This document shows, in pieces, positions 1 to 14,100 of a stretch of 64,000 nt of DNA; within the stretch, counting starts at the first letter, position 1; each line of letters starts with the position of its first letter. Below the pieces are notes generated by a model. The model made no database searches and was not told where the DNA came from. It saw only the letters and a program-made list of their open reading frames with translations. Source of the DNA: Trogon surrucura (lineage: Eukaryota > Chordata > Aves > Trogoniformes > Trogonidae); the NCBI GenBank assembly GCA_020746105.1, contig CM036621.1:53540264-53604263 (forward strand). The letters are read 5' to 3'. The position numbers were made by a program, and so were the translations under genes.

Positions 1-144
1 GTGACAATTCTCACCGCTTACACCGACATTTGTGCAGTCAGAGTCCAATTCACCAGCTGCTCCCTACCGCAGAAGGAGAAAACTGGACTCACGTAACCTT
101 TGAAGTTTCCTCCTTTGAAGTTGTGGAGCCACCGCCTCAGCTGG

Positions 145-178
145 TGTACATTGCTGTAGCATGTACATTGCTGTAGCA
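145..178. repeat. 17-bp perfect tandem duplication
   Basis: The unit tgtacattgctgtagca occurs twice back to back (145-161 and 162-178) with no mismatch. It lies in intergenic sequence with no gene attached. The lack of divergence suggests a recent slippage or duplication event. Confidence 0.9.
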
Positions 179-1193
179 CCCTGACTTTAATTTAAACCAG
201 CTGATGAGCCTCTCCCCCTTTCCCCATGCTCCCCACATGCTTCCCCACCTTTCTAAAGGGTGGTCGAGTACGAATGACATCTTACATACAGCAGAACTGT
301 ACTGTGAAAATCAAACAGACAAATGCAGAAAATTTAGTGAGTGCCTTTTGTGGATTGAACTGATACGAATAAACTGTGGCACATACTCCAGAATGACAAA
401 GAGTTTTCAGTAAATTGCCTCTGTTTGGAGGCATGGATAGAGTCCTTTGTAGCAGTGAAAAGTGAAAAGAAATTCTCCTGTTTATAAAAATTTGCATCTT
501 GCTACATAAAGCAAGAGCATAGCTGGGTTTTGATGGGTGCCATGGCAACAGTATTACTAGAGTATAGCATAGGAGCATTTTTGGAGAGAGGGAACAGGAT
601 GAAAAAAAAAAGCTCACTGATGATCTGTAGAGAGGAGGACTTTTGCTACAGACCCAAAGGCAGGTTGTTGTTCTTGTTTCTAGGTGCCTATTTACAGGTG
701 TCACCACATTCATACTTTCATTTTATATTGCAGTCATGCAGAAATGATGAAAAATAAACCAAAAAACCTGCTACAGCAAGGACAGATCTTAGTCATAGTT
801 CAGAGTTCCATTATATTTGCATCACTTAAGAGAAGAACAATGCAGAACTACTAAAACCACCACAGTTACTAGCAAAAGATTACATGTTCAGTAAACCTAT
901 GCTTGAGTCCCGTAATTGGTTTTAAGGTATGTAGAGAACAGCTGATAACCGTGGCTCTGCTTTTGTTCAGAAATAACTGATTTCAGCACATTTCACCTAG
1001 AAGTGAATGCTCCACCTCTTCTGCGTTGACAAAACACCTGCAATTCTTTTAAATTCAGATGTTCTAGTGTCGGTAAAGAGTTATTTAGCTGGAACCTCAT
1101 TCATACAAGCTTATGTGCTCTGAGACTTGTGCACGAAGAGAATAGCTTAACATTAACAAATGACAATACAAAATAATACCTGCTGCAATGGCC

Positions 1194-1209
1194 GGGGGGG
1201 GGGGGGGGG
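1194..1209. repeat. homopolymer G16
   Basis: Sixteen consecutive G on the plus strand. It is probably polymorphic in length and prone to sequencing or assembly error. No associated gene is seen. Confidence 0.85.
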
Positions 1210-4200
1210 AAAGAAATCATTAAAGGGAGGTCATAGTATTTTCTTCTATTTAGCAATTGACAAGAGCCACATCATCAGGTCTCTGTGTTCAAAGCATTAT
1301 TCAACCTCTTGCCTATGCAGAAACAGTTGCACTGTCTGAGAAACAGACTGCCATTCTCTAATTCTAAGCTTCAGTTTATTTAGATTCTGAGTTCTTAACA
1401 AAAATCCAACTCTTGCAATGTATTTTCAGTCCTTCTTTCCCAGTCACTTTCGAACATCACAATTTGAGAGCGAGGTGGAAGTTTTGGAGAGAGTTCCTGG
1501 ATGTTTCTTGTGAGTGAGTGACTGAACTATTTCATAATCTGAGAAGTCTGGAGTTAGCACTCAAACCTGGTTTTAGACATGGCCAAATCCAAGCAGGGAG
1601 AGAATTGCAGGTCATCAGGATCGGCAAATTCAGCTGCTTATGGAAACAATTTGTTTTTCCACTCACTGTTCTCATTCTGCATTACTTCACAAACTTTGTT
1701 TCATCTTTGCTCATATGGTACTAGTTTATTTTCTGTTCACGCAAGAGCCTTCTTGACCCTTGCAGCCCACATCTTCTGCCTTCCTGTTTCTTGCTCTCAT
1801 TTTAGATCTGTTCACACATCCTGCAATGCTTAACATCATCCTTGGGCCAGTGAAGTTTACTGTCTAACTTTGTTTGTAAATCCTTCTCAACAATGTTTTC
1901 TTATCGATTGTGTGATACATGACAATGATCTGAGTTTGTCACCCTTCAGATGACCTGGAGAAGCCAAAGGATGCACGGTATATGCATGATTCACAAGGAC
2001 AAGCTTACCAGATAAGACAACTTTATCATGGCATTTTACTGTTTTGTAATAAGATAAGATTTATGAATCAAAAAATGTCTAACAGCAGGCAGCATGTGAA
2101 AAACAAGAATCATAAAATGCAGTATCTGTTTCTTTGAGATTAGCGGGACAAATACTTAGGTCCAGTATTTCATAGCTCAGAATGAAGGAAAAAATTGTAT
2201 GGATCTACTTTTCAGATTTCTTTGTGACTCAGGAATAAAATGCTGCCTTTGTACAAGAAAGTGGTCAGATGTATGGTTGCTCTGTGCAGCTGAGTTCACT
2301 GTCTTTAAGCCATAGCTACATAATTACTCTAAGCTTTGTACTTGCTTTATCTTCTTTAACAAGCCTTCAATTCACTGAAGATTCTCCCTTCCCTCAGCAA
2401 TTTAGTTTACTTAATAAATTACCTATTTTCACTTTACATGGGGTTGATAACCTTGGCCTTGCTACAGATTGGATACACCCTTGAAATACCTTTAGGGAGT
2501 TGAACACCAGACCAAATGTCTGCGTTCCATCCATTAATGAGATACACCCATGGGTGTATGAAATAAAGCCATATTCAGCCTCTTGGTTCCTCACTTCTTG
2601 TTCAGAAAAGATTTCCAGCCACCGCACTTAGAAAGTGTTCCAAGTGTGAGTAAAGGGTAGAAATGCATGTTCCTGAGCCTGCAGGCAAACTGTGAAAATC
2701 CTAGAGAAAGGTGCAGCTGGCATCTCCTGTTAGCCTCATTGGCAGGTCAGCTACAAACATGTTTAGTGTCTGTTTCACTTTAAAAAAAAGGGATTTTGCA
2801 CCTTTCACACTGAGCAATCCATGCAATGACAAAACCCACAATTACAGGAGCAAAATAATTGTTGTTTATCTTCATTGTGAGTCTCCCACTAATTTTAATA
2901 AGCACGGTTTGGGAGAGAGAGGAAAATTGTGTTCTAAGTACAGATTGTAATGCACAAAACAGGAGGTTTGATCTCCCTTACTACATGAATTGGACACCTG
3001 AGAAACCTGGATTTATTTCAGACATTGCAGTAGAGTAGCTTTTTAACAGATGTAAAGATTCAAGAAACTCACAGTTCTGCAGTCTCTCTGGCAGCAGCTA
3101 CATACTCCTTGGAACTATGAATCAGTGTAGGTGACATAGTAATGGCTCGAATTACTGAGATTGCATAAAGCAAGATATTTTAATAAGCAAGGTGATCATT
3201 ATGGCAGACTACTACACTTCCATACTGCTTGTGTAAGTTTCCACCTACTCATAATGTGTTCAAAAAAAGAAAGAAAAGACGGTGATCAGCTAATTCAATG
3301 TAAAGTGCTATGCTGGTTTGTGCCCGCAAGTGGCTAATTCTCTCCAGGCTCCTGGCACCCAAGAGGACAGCATAGCTCTCTGCCTGGTGTTTTGTCCCTG
3401 AGCAGATGGGAGCTGCGGACCTGCTACTTAGGACCCGACTGAAAAGCTTGAAGCAGAAGAAGCAGTTCCCCAGCTCAGGCAAGAGCCCCAGCCGACACTG
3501 CATTAGCTTGGCCTGTAGGGCTCCAGCTTTGAACAGCACCAACACTTTGCTCTAACAGAGCTCTGAGCACTACCTGACTCTCCAGCACAGAATATTTCAG
3601 ACCTCCCCCAGCGCAGGCTGGACCATGAGCCAGTGGGCCAGCTCAGAATACCCGAAGGGCTCTGACCAGTCCGCTTCTACAGATGGATCTGTACGGATCA
3701 CGCTTTCTTAAAGTAGCAGGTCCAAAAAGAGGGCACAGCAAACTTGTCATCAAGTCAAGCAGATGAACTCTGCTCAGTCATTAAGTTTTACAATTGCATC
3801 AAATCTCTTTTTCTGCACGTGCTGCATTTCAGACACTGAAATGCTGAACAGCTCGCTCAGCTTTCTGTGCCAGGCTGCTGTGACAACGCTTCTTTGGCTG
3901 CAGTTTCCATTATATATGTGCACCATATTCTGACTACATGTTCTGCAAGAATTTGGGCAGTGAATTCTTTTTTTAAAGCACGTTGTTTCTTTTCACCTTA
4001 TCACTGTAATACCTTTTTTATCTCATCACTGTAACACCTTAACCATGTGGCCACGCTACTCCAGAAAGACAAAGAACGTGGCCCTCGTAGCTTCTCAAAT
4101 GAGGCAAGGGCACCACCGTTAGGTAGCACACCCTCACTGGAGGAAGCATTGCTGCTTCCCTTCGTGCCGATAGGGCTGTGGCTACAGCGCAGAAAATTTG

Positions 4201-5138
4201 TGCCTGAAGATCCGATTACACCGCAGGAACAAGCAAGCTGTTGTTGGCAAATATATTTTGAGCATTCCGATGTTCTTACTAAGTACTTCAGCAACTCTAG
4301 CGCAAATAGATTTTACCAGTAAATGTTACCAAGAACGGAAAAGATGTACCAGTTCTCCCCACTCCTTCAGCTCGAAGGCCCCAAACTGCTCTGAACTTCT
4401 GAGGACTTTGCCAACATAACCAATTCCACCACTGCGAAACAGGACGGTGGAGATGCATCAGAGTATGTTATGAACAAGTCTGAGTATTCCAATGCCACTA
4501 GTTGTGGAGACACTAATATCAGAAGCAGAGAGCAAGACTGAGTTTATGAAGACACGCCAGACCTGGTTTTGGAGTGAGAAGTCCCAAGACCTATTACAGC
4601 AGCAGTGAAGCAAAAGCTTCAAAAGAAGCAGCACACAGCTAACACCCATCACCGGCCTGAACTTCTGGAAACTAGGTGAGATCGATTTCTTTAGAAACTT
4701 TTCACATAACTTTGATTTTAAATACACCCCTTAGGCTGAGTTATTTACTGCTTTACCATCTATAGTTCTGCATAAAGAATTATGGTGGGGGTGGGATGTT
4801 GGGCGGAATCCTTCTAGTGTTATTTGTAGACCAGGTTCCCATAGCACTTGCAACAGTCGCTTTCTTTCCCTGACTCAGCTCAAGTAAGAGAGAAAGTCAA
4901 TCTGGGGCATGGGGGAGGGGAAGACATTTCAACAGCAATAGATGTCAGGATGCTTTTTGGATTAAGTAGTTCCTTCCTCTAAAATAAACCCACCCCCACA
5001 AAAGAAACCCCCCGCTACCAGCAGACATTGTTCACTTTACTAACTCTTCTCAATCTGTAATACTTTGGAGTAGGCAGTTGTGTAAAACCTCCCATTAATT
5101 ACACAGGAAAAACACAACAAAAGACCCAAAATCGTTAG

Positions 5139-5144
5139 TTTATT
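5139..5144 (-). other. FASTKD2 poly(A) signal AATAAA
   Basis: On the minus strand AATAAA begins only 7 nt after the FASTKD2 stop codon (TAA at 5154-5152). If used, it gives a 3' UTR of only about 20-35 nt. No other equally placed signal was noted nearby, but longer alternative 3' ends cannot be excluded. Confidence 0.6.
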
Positions 5145-5151
5145 TTAATCA

Positions 5152-8100
5152 TTATTGTTGCGCAGTCACTTCAGAAAAACAGAAAGCATTTTCTGAATAA
5201 ATTTTTCCTCTCAAAAACTCAACGGCATCTTCATTTGTCATTTCCTGAAACTTCTTGTTCTGGACCTGGAAGAAAGGAAAAGGAAAGGGCACGTTAATTC
5301 TGTTGTCTTCAATGAACTATGCTGTCCCGCAAACCAAGCACTCCTGGTTTTTTAGGTACAAAGCAATTCAGTGGTGCTTGTTTTTCCCCCTGAACTCCTA
5401 TATTTATTTCACTGATAATGATAAGCAGAAAGTGTCCCTTCTCCTTAGCAATACCACCACTACCTTCTAAGTAGAGTTGATACACAACTACCATCCGGAG
5501 AAGGCTCACCATTCCCTGCAAGGCCTCTTCCACCAAACAAACGTACTCATCACTGTGCTGATAACAGGACTGAAACAGAGAGAATAACAGGACTCTTCTT
5601 ACCAGAATCACATCATAGCCCAGTTTATTAAGATGCCGCTTCTTCATTGCCAGCTTCCCCTGGGGGTGCGTTGTACCCACGCAGAAAGCAGATAGAGGAA
5701 CAAAGAGAAAAGCCAATCTACAACCAAGAAGAAGAGGGAAGACTCCATTGAACAAAAGCAGAATACGCATTTTTAAGACAGTGATTCAATAATGTCCTTT
5801 AACACTGTAGAATATACATATATAGCTGTCTTTCTGGTAAGTGAAAATATCAGGACTGAACACATTTCATTATCCTTTTCTTACTCCAGATTTTTTTAGA
5901 CCCTCTCTTCTTCCATGAGTTTCACACAAGTACCAGCATCTACCCAAGTACCTACAGCAGAAACTCCACTTCTCCCGCAATGAGAAGGAAATAGATCATT
6001 CAAAGTTCTACATTATTTTGACAGCTTCTGCATTTACTTTGATCCTTTGCTAATATTCAGAAACAGTAACTCCCTGCCAAAAAACTGCTTTAAAGGGTGA
6101 GAAATGCTGAATGCTTTGGAAGCCTGACAGTGAGCTTCTGTTAGAAAATTCATTAGTTGTTCTCTTCCCAAAAAGCAAGCTATACAAAATACACTGCTAT
6201 GCAGTGATCTAGCACACAAATGTTAAGTGTTTCCCAATTCTACTTAAGTGTTAATTAAATGATATTTATACTCCTTCAGTTACAGAGAGGCCATTCTTCT
6301 ACAGGAGATTAAATTAATCACCTAAAATATGGATATGGCCAAATATTGCCACAACATACCATTGAGATGCACATTTTACAGACTTAATACAATAACTGAA
6401 TGTTTAATTTGACACACAAATAGTTGGAATTTTAAAACCATAAGGTAGTGACTTTTTGGAAGGGATTTCAGTCATACTTCAAAACCTGCGTCCATTACAA
6501 GAGTGTCAGACTACTGTCATGTTTCCTGCCTCTTTCTTTGAAGTGTTGTTTTAGACACTGTTAGAAGAAGGTGGTGAGCTGGATGAGTGGTTGCTCTCAA
6601 CTGGCATAACAATTTTTGTACATTTCAATGAGCTCAAATAACAAGATGGTCATCTACTTCTGCAAATCAGGGAACCACAGAACTAAATAGATGGAATACA
6701 CAGAAATAAAACTAGCCTGCTAGAAAAAATATGCAGTCAAGAAAGACACCTTTGAACACTTGAGTCAGCATGATCATCTGCTGCAGCTACTGGGAGAACT
6801 TTCTTTCTGTCTGAATCCATTGTGATTTCAAAATCTGAAAACAAAACAACAAAACATTTAACACTCATGTTCTCTCTGAACATTAATTGTTCAAATAGTT
6901 TTCAGATGAATAGCTCATTTGCAAAAGTTACCAGACACCATCACTGCTGTTTCTAACTGCTGCTCTCTAATAATTTACATATTACTGACAGCTTTTCCCT
7001 CCCTGCAACCAATATAAACAGATGTAGCTTGCACATCTCCAGAAAAAAAATTGTGTTTGGAATCTATAGATATAACTGTATGGGAGTGAAATCATACTTT
7101 AAACAAACTAGTCTTGATTGCAGTCTGTCATACCTACTCAGATTTTCCTGCTACCTGATTCATCATTAGAAATATCTAGGAAGAAAATTACACATAACTG
7201 AAAAATTCGTAAGCTGGTTGGCTGGTAAAAAAATAAGCAATATCAAAATATAAAAGAAACCAAATGTTATGAAATTATCACCTGTCAAAGAAGGTCATAT
7301 TCTATTTCATAAATGAAAGTAGAATTCCCCCTGCCAAAGCACACAAACCTTAGCTAGACCTTCAGAGAAGAAACAAGTCAGAAAACAAAAACGACTGCTG
7401 TTTGGCTTTGTTTCTAATGTGATTTAGTACAAACATCTCAGCTCTCTAAAACAGTTGGCTATATCGGATTTATGTACAATTAACATCTGCTCACTGATGC
7501 TTAATAAAAAGTCCAAAGCAGTTTTGTAAGTAAGAGCAAGGATAAAGTTTTAGTAAATTGACTTAAATACTTTAGCAGAAGCATCCTAGAAAGCAGATTC
7601 ACCAATCAAGGGCATAATTTGTTAAAAGACTGTGTCTTCATAGTGTTAACACTTCTAAGCACTTGCACCCTATGCAGACTTATTACCACCTTATTACTTT
7701 GGAGATTATAAATCTACATTAAAAAGAGTATGACAGTAACTTGGCTTCATACCAATATGGTATTTATATGGCAGCTGAACATTTTGCCGGAACATGTTCT
7801 CATCTCCCAGAAGTTCTACCAGTGCCTCCCGAGCCTTTCTGAGACTAGGAGATACTGATGAGGACAAATTCTCAGTCAGCACAAACGCAGGCTTCGTGAA
7901 GGAAGGGCTATCAAGTTCCATACACGCTTTCACACAGCAAAGCATCATTTCACTTTGTTCTTTGTAAAGATCATCTGAAAAAGAACACACAAAAAAAATT
8001 ACATCCAACATATCAGCTCACAGAATTTTCCACTCTGTTATCATTTATAGTCTGTTCTGGCAGACAGAGTGAATGAATCTCAATACAGGAATAAAAACCC

Positions 8101-11100
8101 AGTGTTTTTTTTCACTGAATATGACAGAGTATCTTCAATATTTTGTTAAATACACAACATCAACTCTCTAATTATACAGTCTATAGCTGGGACATGCCCA
8201 TTCATCCAGTCTTTTTCCTCTACTGTACACAGCTCTGTGCATGCTATCAGCTATTACAGGAGACCATGGAATGAGACAGCATGCATAAAAACCATAAAAA
8301 CCAGATAACTAGAAGACTAATTATAAAACTAAGAAGCGATATCAGACTTGGCCATAATTTTGAAACGGTACTTTAAGAGTACTAAGCTGCACAAAATCTA
8401 AGCAGTTATAGCAGGCTCAATGAACAAGACACAAGTGTTTTACTCTAAATTTCTATTTTGCTGAACTACTTTAACGTGGAAAACAAAATCTACTACAAGC
8501 CACTCCAGTGTTCTCATTATAACTTGGAGCAGTCAGAAAAGCCTTCTTCCAGGTACCGAAGTTGGTTTACAAAGGTTAAGACGTCTTGTGTTCTTAAAAA
8601 TGCCTGAACATCCGTCAGGATTACAGGACCGGAACATCTGACAGGACCCCTGGCTCTTACACATTTCTACCATTTCCACAAATCTCATTCACAAATCTCA
8701 CATTCACCTCCCTCCATGTGCACATTTACTATTAAACTGCAGCCACCACAACGCCCAAGACAATAAGCCTTATGCCCTAGTACAGACGCAGATCACTTAG
8801 ATCACCATCACTACGTAAACTTTGTCTTGAGGACTTCAAATGTTGTATTAATCAGGTTTGCATTCTTTAATTTCTAAATTTTTAACACAATTACAACTAA
8901 TAACTTACAGAGGCAGACTATCCTTTTTAAAATAAGAATGTGACAAAGTAAGGCCTGACCTGACAGAAGTTCATCCCTGCTGTCCTTCTGCAGCAGCTCC
9001 TCAAGTGAATGATGCGGGAGATATCCTAATATGCAAAGCGAATACACTGCCTTCAGCAGTTCTGTGTCGGAAATCTGAGTGAGGTACTTATTCAAGCAGT
9101 TATCAAGAGTCTCAAAAAACCTTTTTCAAAAGCAGAAAACAGAAGAAAAGTATCTAAATACACGTACAAGGCTACATAAAATGCAGATTTCAAATGAAAA
9201 TACAAATTAGAGATCTTTATTATTGTGTATAATCATGTCGTATAAATAAAAGAGATTATGAACTCTTTCAAAACTGAAATCAAATACCAGTTGCCATACA
9301 TTTCTCTGTAATGACTACTAAATAATGTATCATCAGGCACTCTAAATGAAAACCTACAGATCCTTTTGGCCTTTGGGAACATAGTTGAGTCGTGAATATA
9401 CTCGGAGAACAATCAAAAGGTTTTTCAAGTTGAGGAATTCAGCATCTTCTGTCACCTTCTCAGCAAAAATGCCCATCAGCTCACCAGGATGAAAGCCAAG
9501 TGTCTCGAAGGCAGAAAGAAAAACGATAATCTAGAAGAAAAGATAGTTTTATAAGGTCAAGAAAGGCAGTGAATCCTACCTTTTGATTTCATAAAAGGCA
9601 CTTTCAATGAAAGCAAATTTTTCAAACTGTAACACCCCTTTTATTTCTTAGTTCTTTATTCATCAGGAAAAGCATTTTAAAAATTTAACTGTATCAACTT
9701 CATCAGATTTGTATTCCTAAAAAAACTCTTCTCCAAAGTAAGATGGAAAGCACCAGATATTCTGCTAGTACCACTAGAAATTATTTGGTCTCAAACTCAC
9801 CTGTCTTTCATCCCAGAGGCAGGCAGTAGAATTAACATAGTCTGCTAGCGCTGAAAACAGTTTTACATTACGATACTGGAGACTGTGACAAGCTTCCAGA
9901 ATGAGAATTAGCTGCCGAAATGGAGTACCGTGGATGTTCTCTGTAACAGAAGAGCGAAAAAAGACAAATAATACAACGCAATGGGAGCTGTAGGTTGGAG
10001 ACATTGTGGAAAACGGCTAAGGGATGGAGGAGGGAAAAAAAATCACGTAAGGAATGTGCAACAAGACTGAGACTAGCTAGGCAAAGTCACCTGAGCTAAA
10101 ACACATGAAGAAACTGAGAGGCAGAAAAATCCAAACTCAGTCAGGATCAAGCTAGAAGGAATAAATCAGCAAAAGGGGACAAATTAACAAAAGAAGCAAG
10201 AAGAGAATTCTGTTCCAGGATTCTCAATTTTCAGCACCTCCCTGCACTCAGCACCCTCAGAAACCCTCAGGCTACCCTCTTCAGTACTGACTGAGCCTTT
10301 GGGCTGCCTGCTTCACCATGTCGGCTATAGGAGTAACAAAGAGGTGAATCTAAGCTGCCAATTAATCAGGTACTAGCATATGATGAAATTTACTTTTTTT
10401 TCCCATTTGGTTTTACAGAACAGCAAGAAACCACAAATATGAATCTATGTGTAAAAAGCAGTAAAGCAGCCAAACAGCAAAACACAGAACCATAACGTAA
10501 CCTCCTGGCCTATGAGTGTGATGACCCAGACTGAGGGCCGGATGACAACAGATGCCTGCACAGGACTGCTGCTTCGTTTGCCACACAAGAAGGACCTACT
10601 CCTGAAATGCAAAAGATTAAGTACCGACTAACGATGCGCTCTCCTGAACATCCTGCTTTGTTTGCTGCAATGAGGGGCATGCAGGTCACAAAAGACAGTG
10701 GCTTAGAGAAAAGAGCATAATTACAGTAGTAGGATGAGCACCCATCAAAACTAGGTTTTATCTTTTCCTCTGCTAGGGGATTCAAGAGGATAGCAGGAAA
10801 ATAACTGAATTTTAACTCCTCTGAGTTGTGCTCAGTGATCTTCCAGGCTCAGCATAAAACACTGTTACCTCATTTCTTCAAGTACTGAGTGCTGACAACT
10901 GTGACTGAAGCCAACGAGAGCCGTACACCAAATAAAGTGATTCGTAATGCTACATACTCTTAAAGAAAACAGTCTATTGGAACCTCATATTACTGGACAC
11001 TTTGACCCTAATCTCTCCTTACTGGGTCACTCCCTTGCTGATGCAAAAATTAACTCAGTAAGTACCTAAGAAGTACACTGTTATTACAATTCTGGTCAAG

Positions 11101-14100
11101 TCTCAGCTATGGGAGAGTGGGTTATCTTGAGTGCCAGCAACCTGGAAAACCTGCTGAGGAATTCCTTTGCTCCATGGACCCCAAAGCATGTCCCTGCCTC
11201 CTCTCCTTATTCCATCTGCAGCCTCTGATAGGGGCTGTTTCCATCCAGAAATTAATGACCCTATCCCCAGAACATCACAGTGTGCAGCATGTAAGTCTTG
11301 AGAACATGCACTAAAAAAATGCAGAAAAGAAGTACTGGGTAGCTGCTCACTCAGTGTGTGTATGTTTTCTAGCCTGGGTACTGGGTGTGGCAGAAGTGCT
11401 GCGGCAGAAGCCAGTATGTGTAATAAACATGGTGACCTAACACGTATGAACAATCAGGACAAATACAGGCTATACAAGCAGCCCAAACACTCCCGGTTCA
11501 TTTATGTTAAAAATGCTGGTTTGCTATCGTAATGGGTTTTTTTAAACACAAATTCATATGTATTTTAAGTGTGAGTCAATACATACTGACCATATATACC
11601 TAAGCAAAGGTAAAGTATATACCTAAGTATATACCTAAGCAAAGTAAAGGTATGGAGACAGGTGAAAGCATTAGCTTTCTTTTTTTTTTTTTTTTTCTGG
11701 GCTGTTACTAAGCAGCATTCAAAACTTAAATCCAGTTAATTAGGGAAACGCTATGTTCCATTTAATTTATCAACTAATCACACTAAGCCACCAATCCATC
11801 CTGTGAGATGTCCACTTCTAACTCACATTTCTTTTAAAAAGTTTATCTGAAATCTGTTTTTTCGTGCTGGAATTAAATTATTTTTCCTAAATTCTGCATA
11901 CAGAAAAATGCAAAGAAAAATATACAATTCAGGTAAATGTTAAGAAGGGCAGAGATGACAAGAGTTCTTTGCTTTGTTATTGATCAGTAATTTCCTGTCT
12001 TGCTGCTTGTCAAATGTCTCCACATTACTATAATATCCTGTAAAACAAAGATGTTTTAAAGTAAATCAGAAAAGGAAGAAGAGACAATAATTAGGAAGAA
12101 TTTGGTATAAGGAAGGGAAAATTAATAACCATTTTTTTCTTACCCTGGATCTTTTTACTGCAGGCATTCAGGATTGGAATGGAACAATAATTCATTGCAA
12201 CAAGAGCCAAAACCAGACGCAGAGCGTTCGGGAAAGTCAGGTGGTCTATCTCTTTCAAAACTGCCATCTAAATGGAATTAGAGTTTATTAAATCCTTCAT
12301 TCTTCATGAATATTATCAATGTTTTATGGTGAATGTATTTTCACCAAAACCCTCTCAAATTTCTTAGCTGGTTCAGAGTTATGTAAAAGAAAAAGCAACA
12401 AACAGCAAAAGCATAAGCTACTCTTAATTATACGGAATTATAGCAGATCGAGTGTTTCTAAAGCTGTCACTATGCAAGTTCCCAGCAATTTGTATTTCTA
12501 TATCTCTTTTACAGAACGAAATCTCAGTAAGGCTCATTCCAAATACTGTGAACATATATATTCTCCCAACTCTTTCAAAAAGTAGCAGAAATGTAACTGG
12601 CACAGTTGACTCGTTTAATAGTACTCTAATTACTGTTTTGGATGCACGTGAAAGCTCTAAGCCTTCGAAGTGATCCGACAGGACACCACGCCGCGCACCG
12701 TTAATACAAACACCCAGCTACAAATGTGGACTGAGGCACAGCAGGTCAGCTCTGATGCCACAAAAGAGATTTCATTTATCAAAGCAGTAATTGAGGTTGA
12801 TGTAAATGATAGTAAAAATGTGACTACAAAGTACAATGACTATTAAAAGACAATATTTACACTGCACGGATATCGAAGTTTAAATACAAAATGTGTCTAT
12901 AATAGAGATTATACAGTATTAAAAACAGCACCCTGTAGGAATTACAGGTTCCCTTCAGCTAACAAGTGGAAGTGTTACTTTCCTCTCAGTTCTATATTCC
13001 ACCACATTTTCAGCCAGTTTCTCACCATCTCGTAAAAAGTAGTACTTTGTCCAAGATTCTAACACACTGCACAAGCCCCCTGCTCTGCTCTATTCTTGCC
13101 TAGTTTCCCATCAGTGCTATCCTCCCTCCCTTTGTCGTGAATGCTATTACAACCTCTGACCTCAGAGCCCTTCAGACATGTGATGAAAACACGCCCTGTC
13201 TGAAAGGTTACAAAAAAGTGTCTTTAAATCAGGGGATGAAACCCAGTACGTCCTGCCATAAAACCTAAAGCCTGCTCCGAACCACTGTATTTCCCAGGGA
13301 TCTTTCAGATACACAGAAAGACAAGGCCATGAGCTAAGTGAGTCCTCCTGGCATCTCAATCCCATGGGTCCTCTAGCCCTGTACCACTACTGGACCCAGC
13401 CCCATCACACACTGCCTTCTTTCTGTCACTTTCTGTCTTCTCGTCTTCTAGCCACAAGCTGGGCAAGGGAATCAGGGCGCAGCCTTTGAGTGCTTCAATG
13501 AAATACCTTGTGGCAAATTCAAGCAAGAGGTGAGGGCACTGGTATTTTACTGCCTCAATTTCTTTTCTACCATATCCACTGCTTTCCGCTCCCTTTCATG
13601 GTGGGATGCTCCCTGCCTCCAAATTTAAGTTCTGGACTTATGGACTTCATAGCTGGACTACGATTCATACAGCAAATGCAGTTAATATTTCTATTATATT
13701 TTTTTCTCTGAGTGTCTGTAAAGAACCATATAGACAATTTCTCAAAACTGCAAGAGCACAGGCTTTGTGGAAGTAAAAAAGTGTCCCAAACTAAATTTAC
13801 CTCTAATTTCTTTTTCAGGAAGACTGGAGCATCTTTTCCCACGTATTTCATCAGGTTTTGCAGTATAAAGATGTCTTTAATGCTTGGAACACGTTGCTCC
13901 ACTAATAATCTGATGAAGAAACAAATAAAAAGTCTTGAGCTAGAGAGAGTAGCTGTTTAATAGAGCTCTCCTTACTTCAGCAGAAACAGGTGAGTACCCC
14001 CATTCTTCCTCACTGATGCAGTCCCAAGTTAAAGCTGTAATTCCCTGCTCCTCTCCCACCTCCTTTTTTGCAAGGCTGGCACGACTCTACATGATGTAGC

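Larger units (their letters stand above)
1..5130. other. intergenic region downstream of FASTKD2, no gene recognised
   Basis: I find no exon with convincing splice sites or family similarity on either strand. Short open frames here (for example 3249-3545 minus, 4001-4294 minus, 4047-4322 plus) have no recognisable motif. Visible structure: a 17-bp tandem duplication at 145-178, a run of 16 G at 1194-1209, and a perfect 18-bp palindrome at 2542-2559. In mammals the neighbours on this side are CPO and KLF7; neither is recognised here. Confidence 0.6.

Noticed and set aside
3249-4322. Open frames of 91-98 codons left of FASTKD2
   Set aside because: No similarity to CPO, KLF7 or any other expected neighbour; no consistent codon pattern.
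5309-5770. 153-codon minus-strand open frame treated as a separate gene
   Set aside because: Only 5717-5603 is real (FASTKD2 exon 11, start of the RAP domain); the rest is read-through into introns on both sides.
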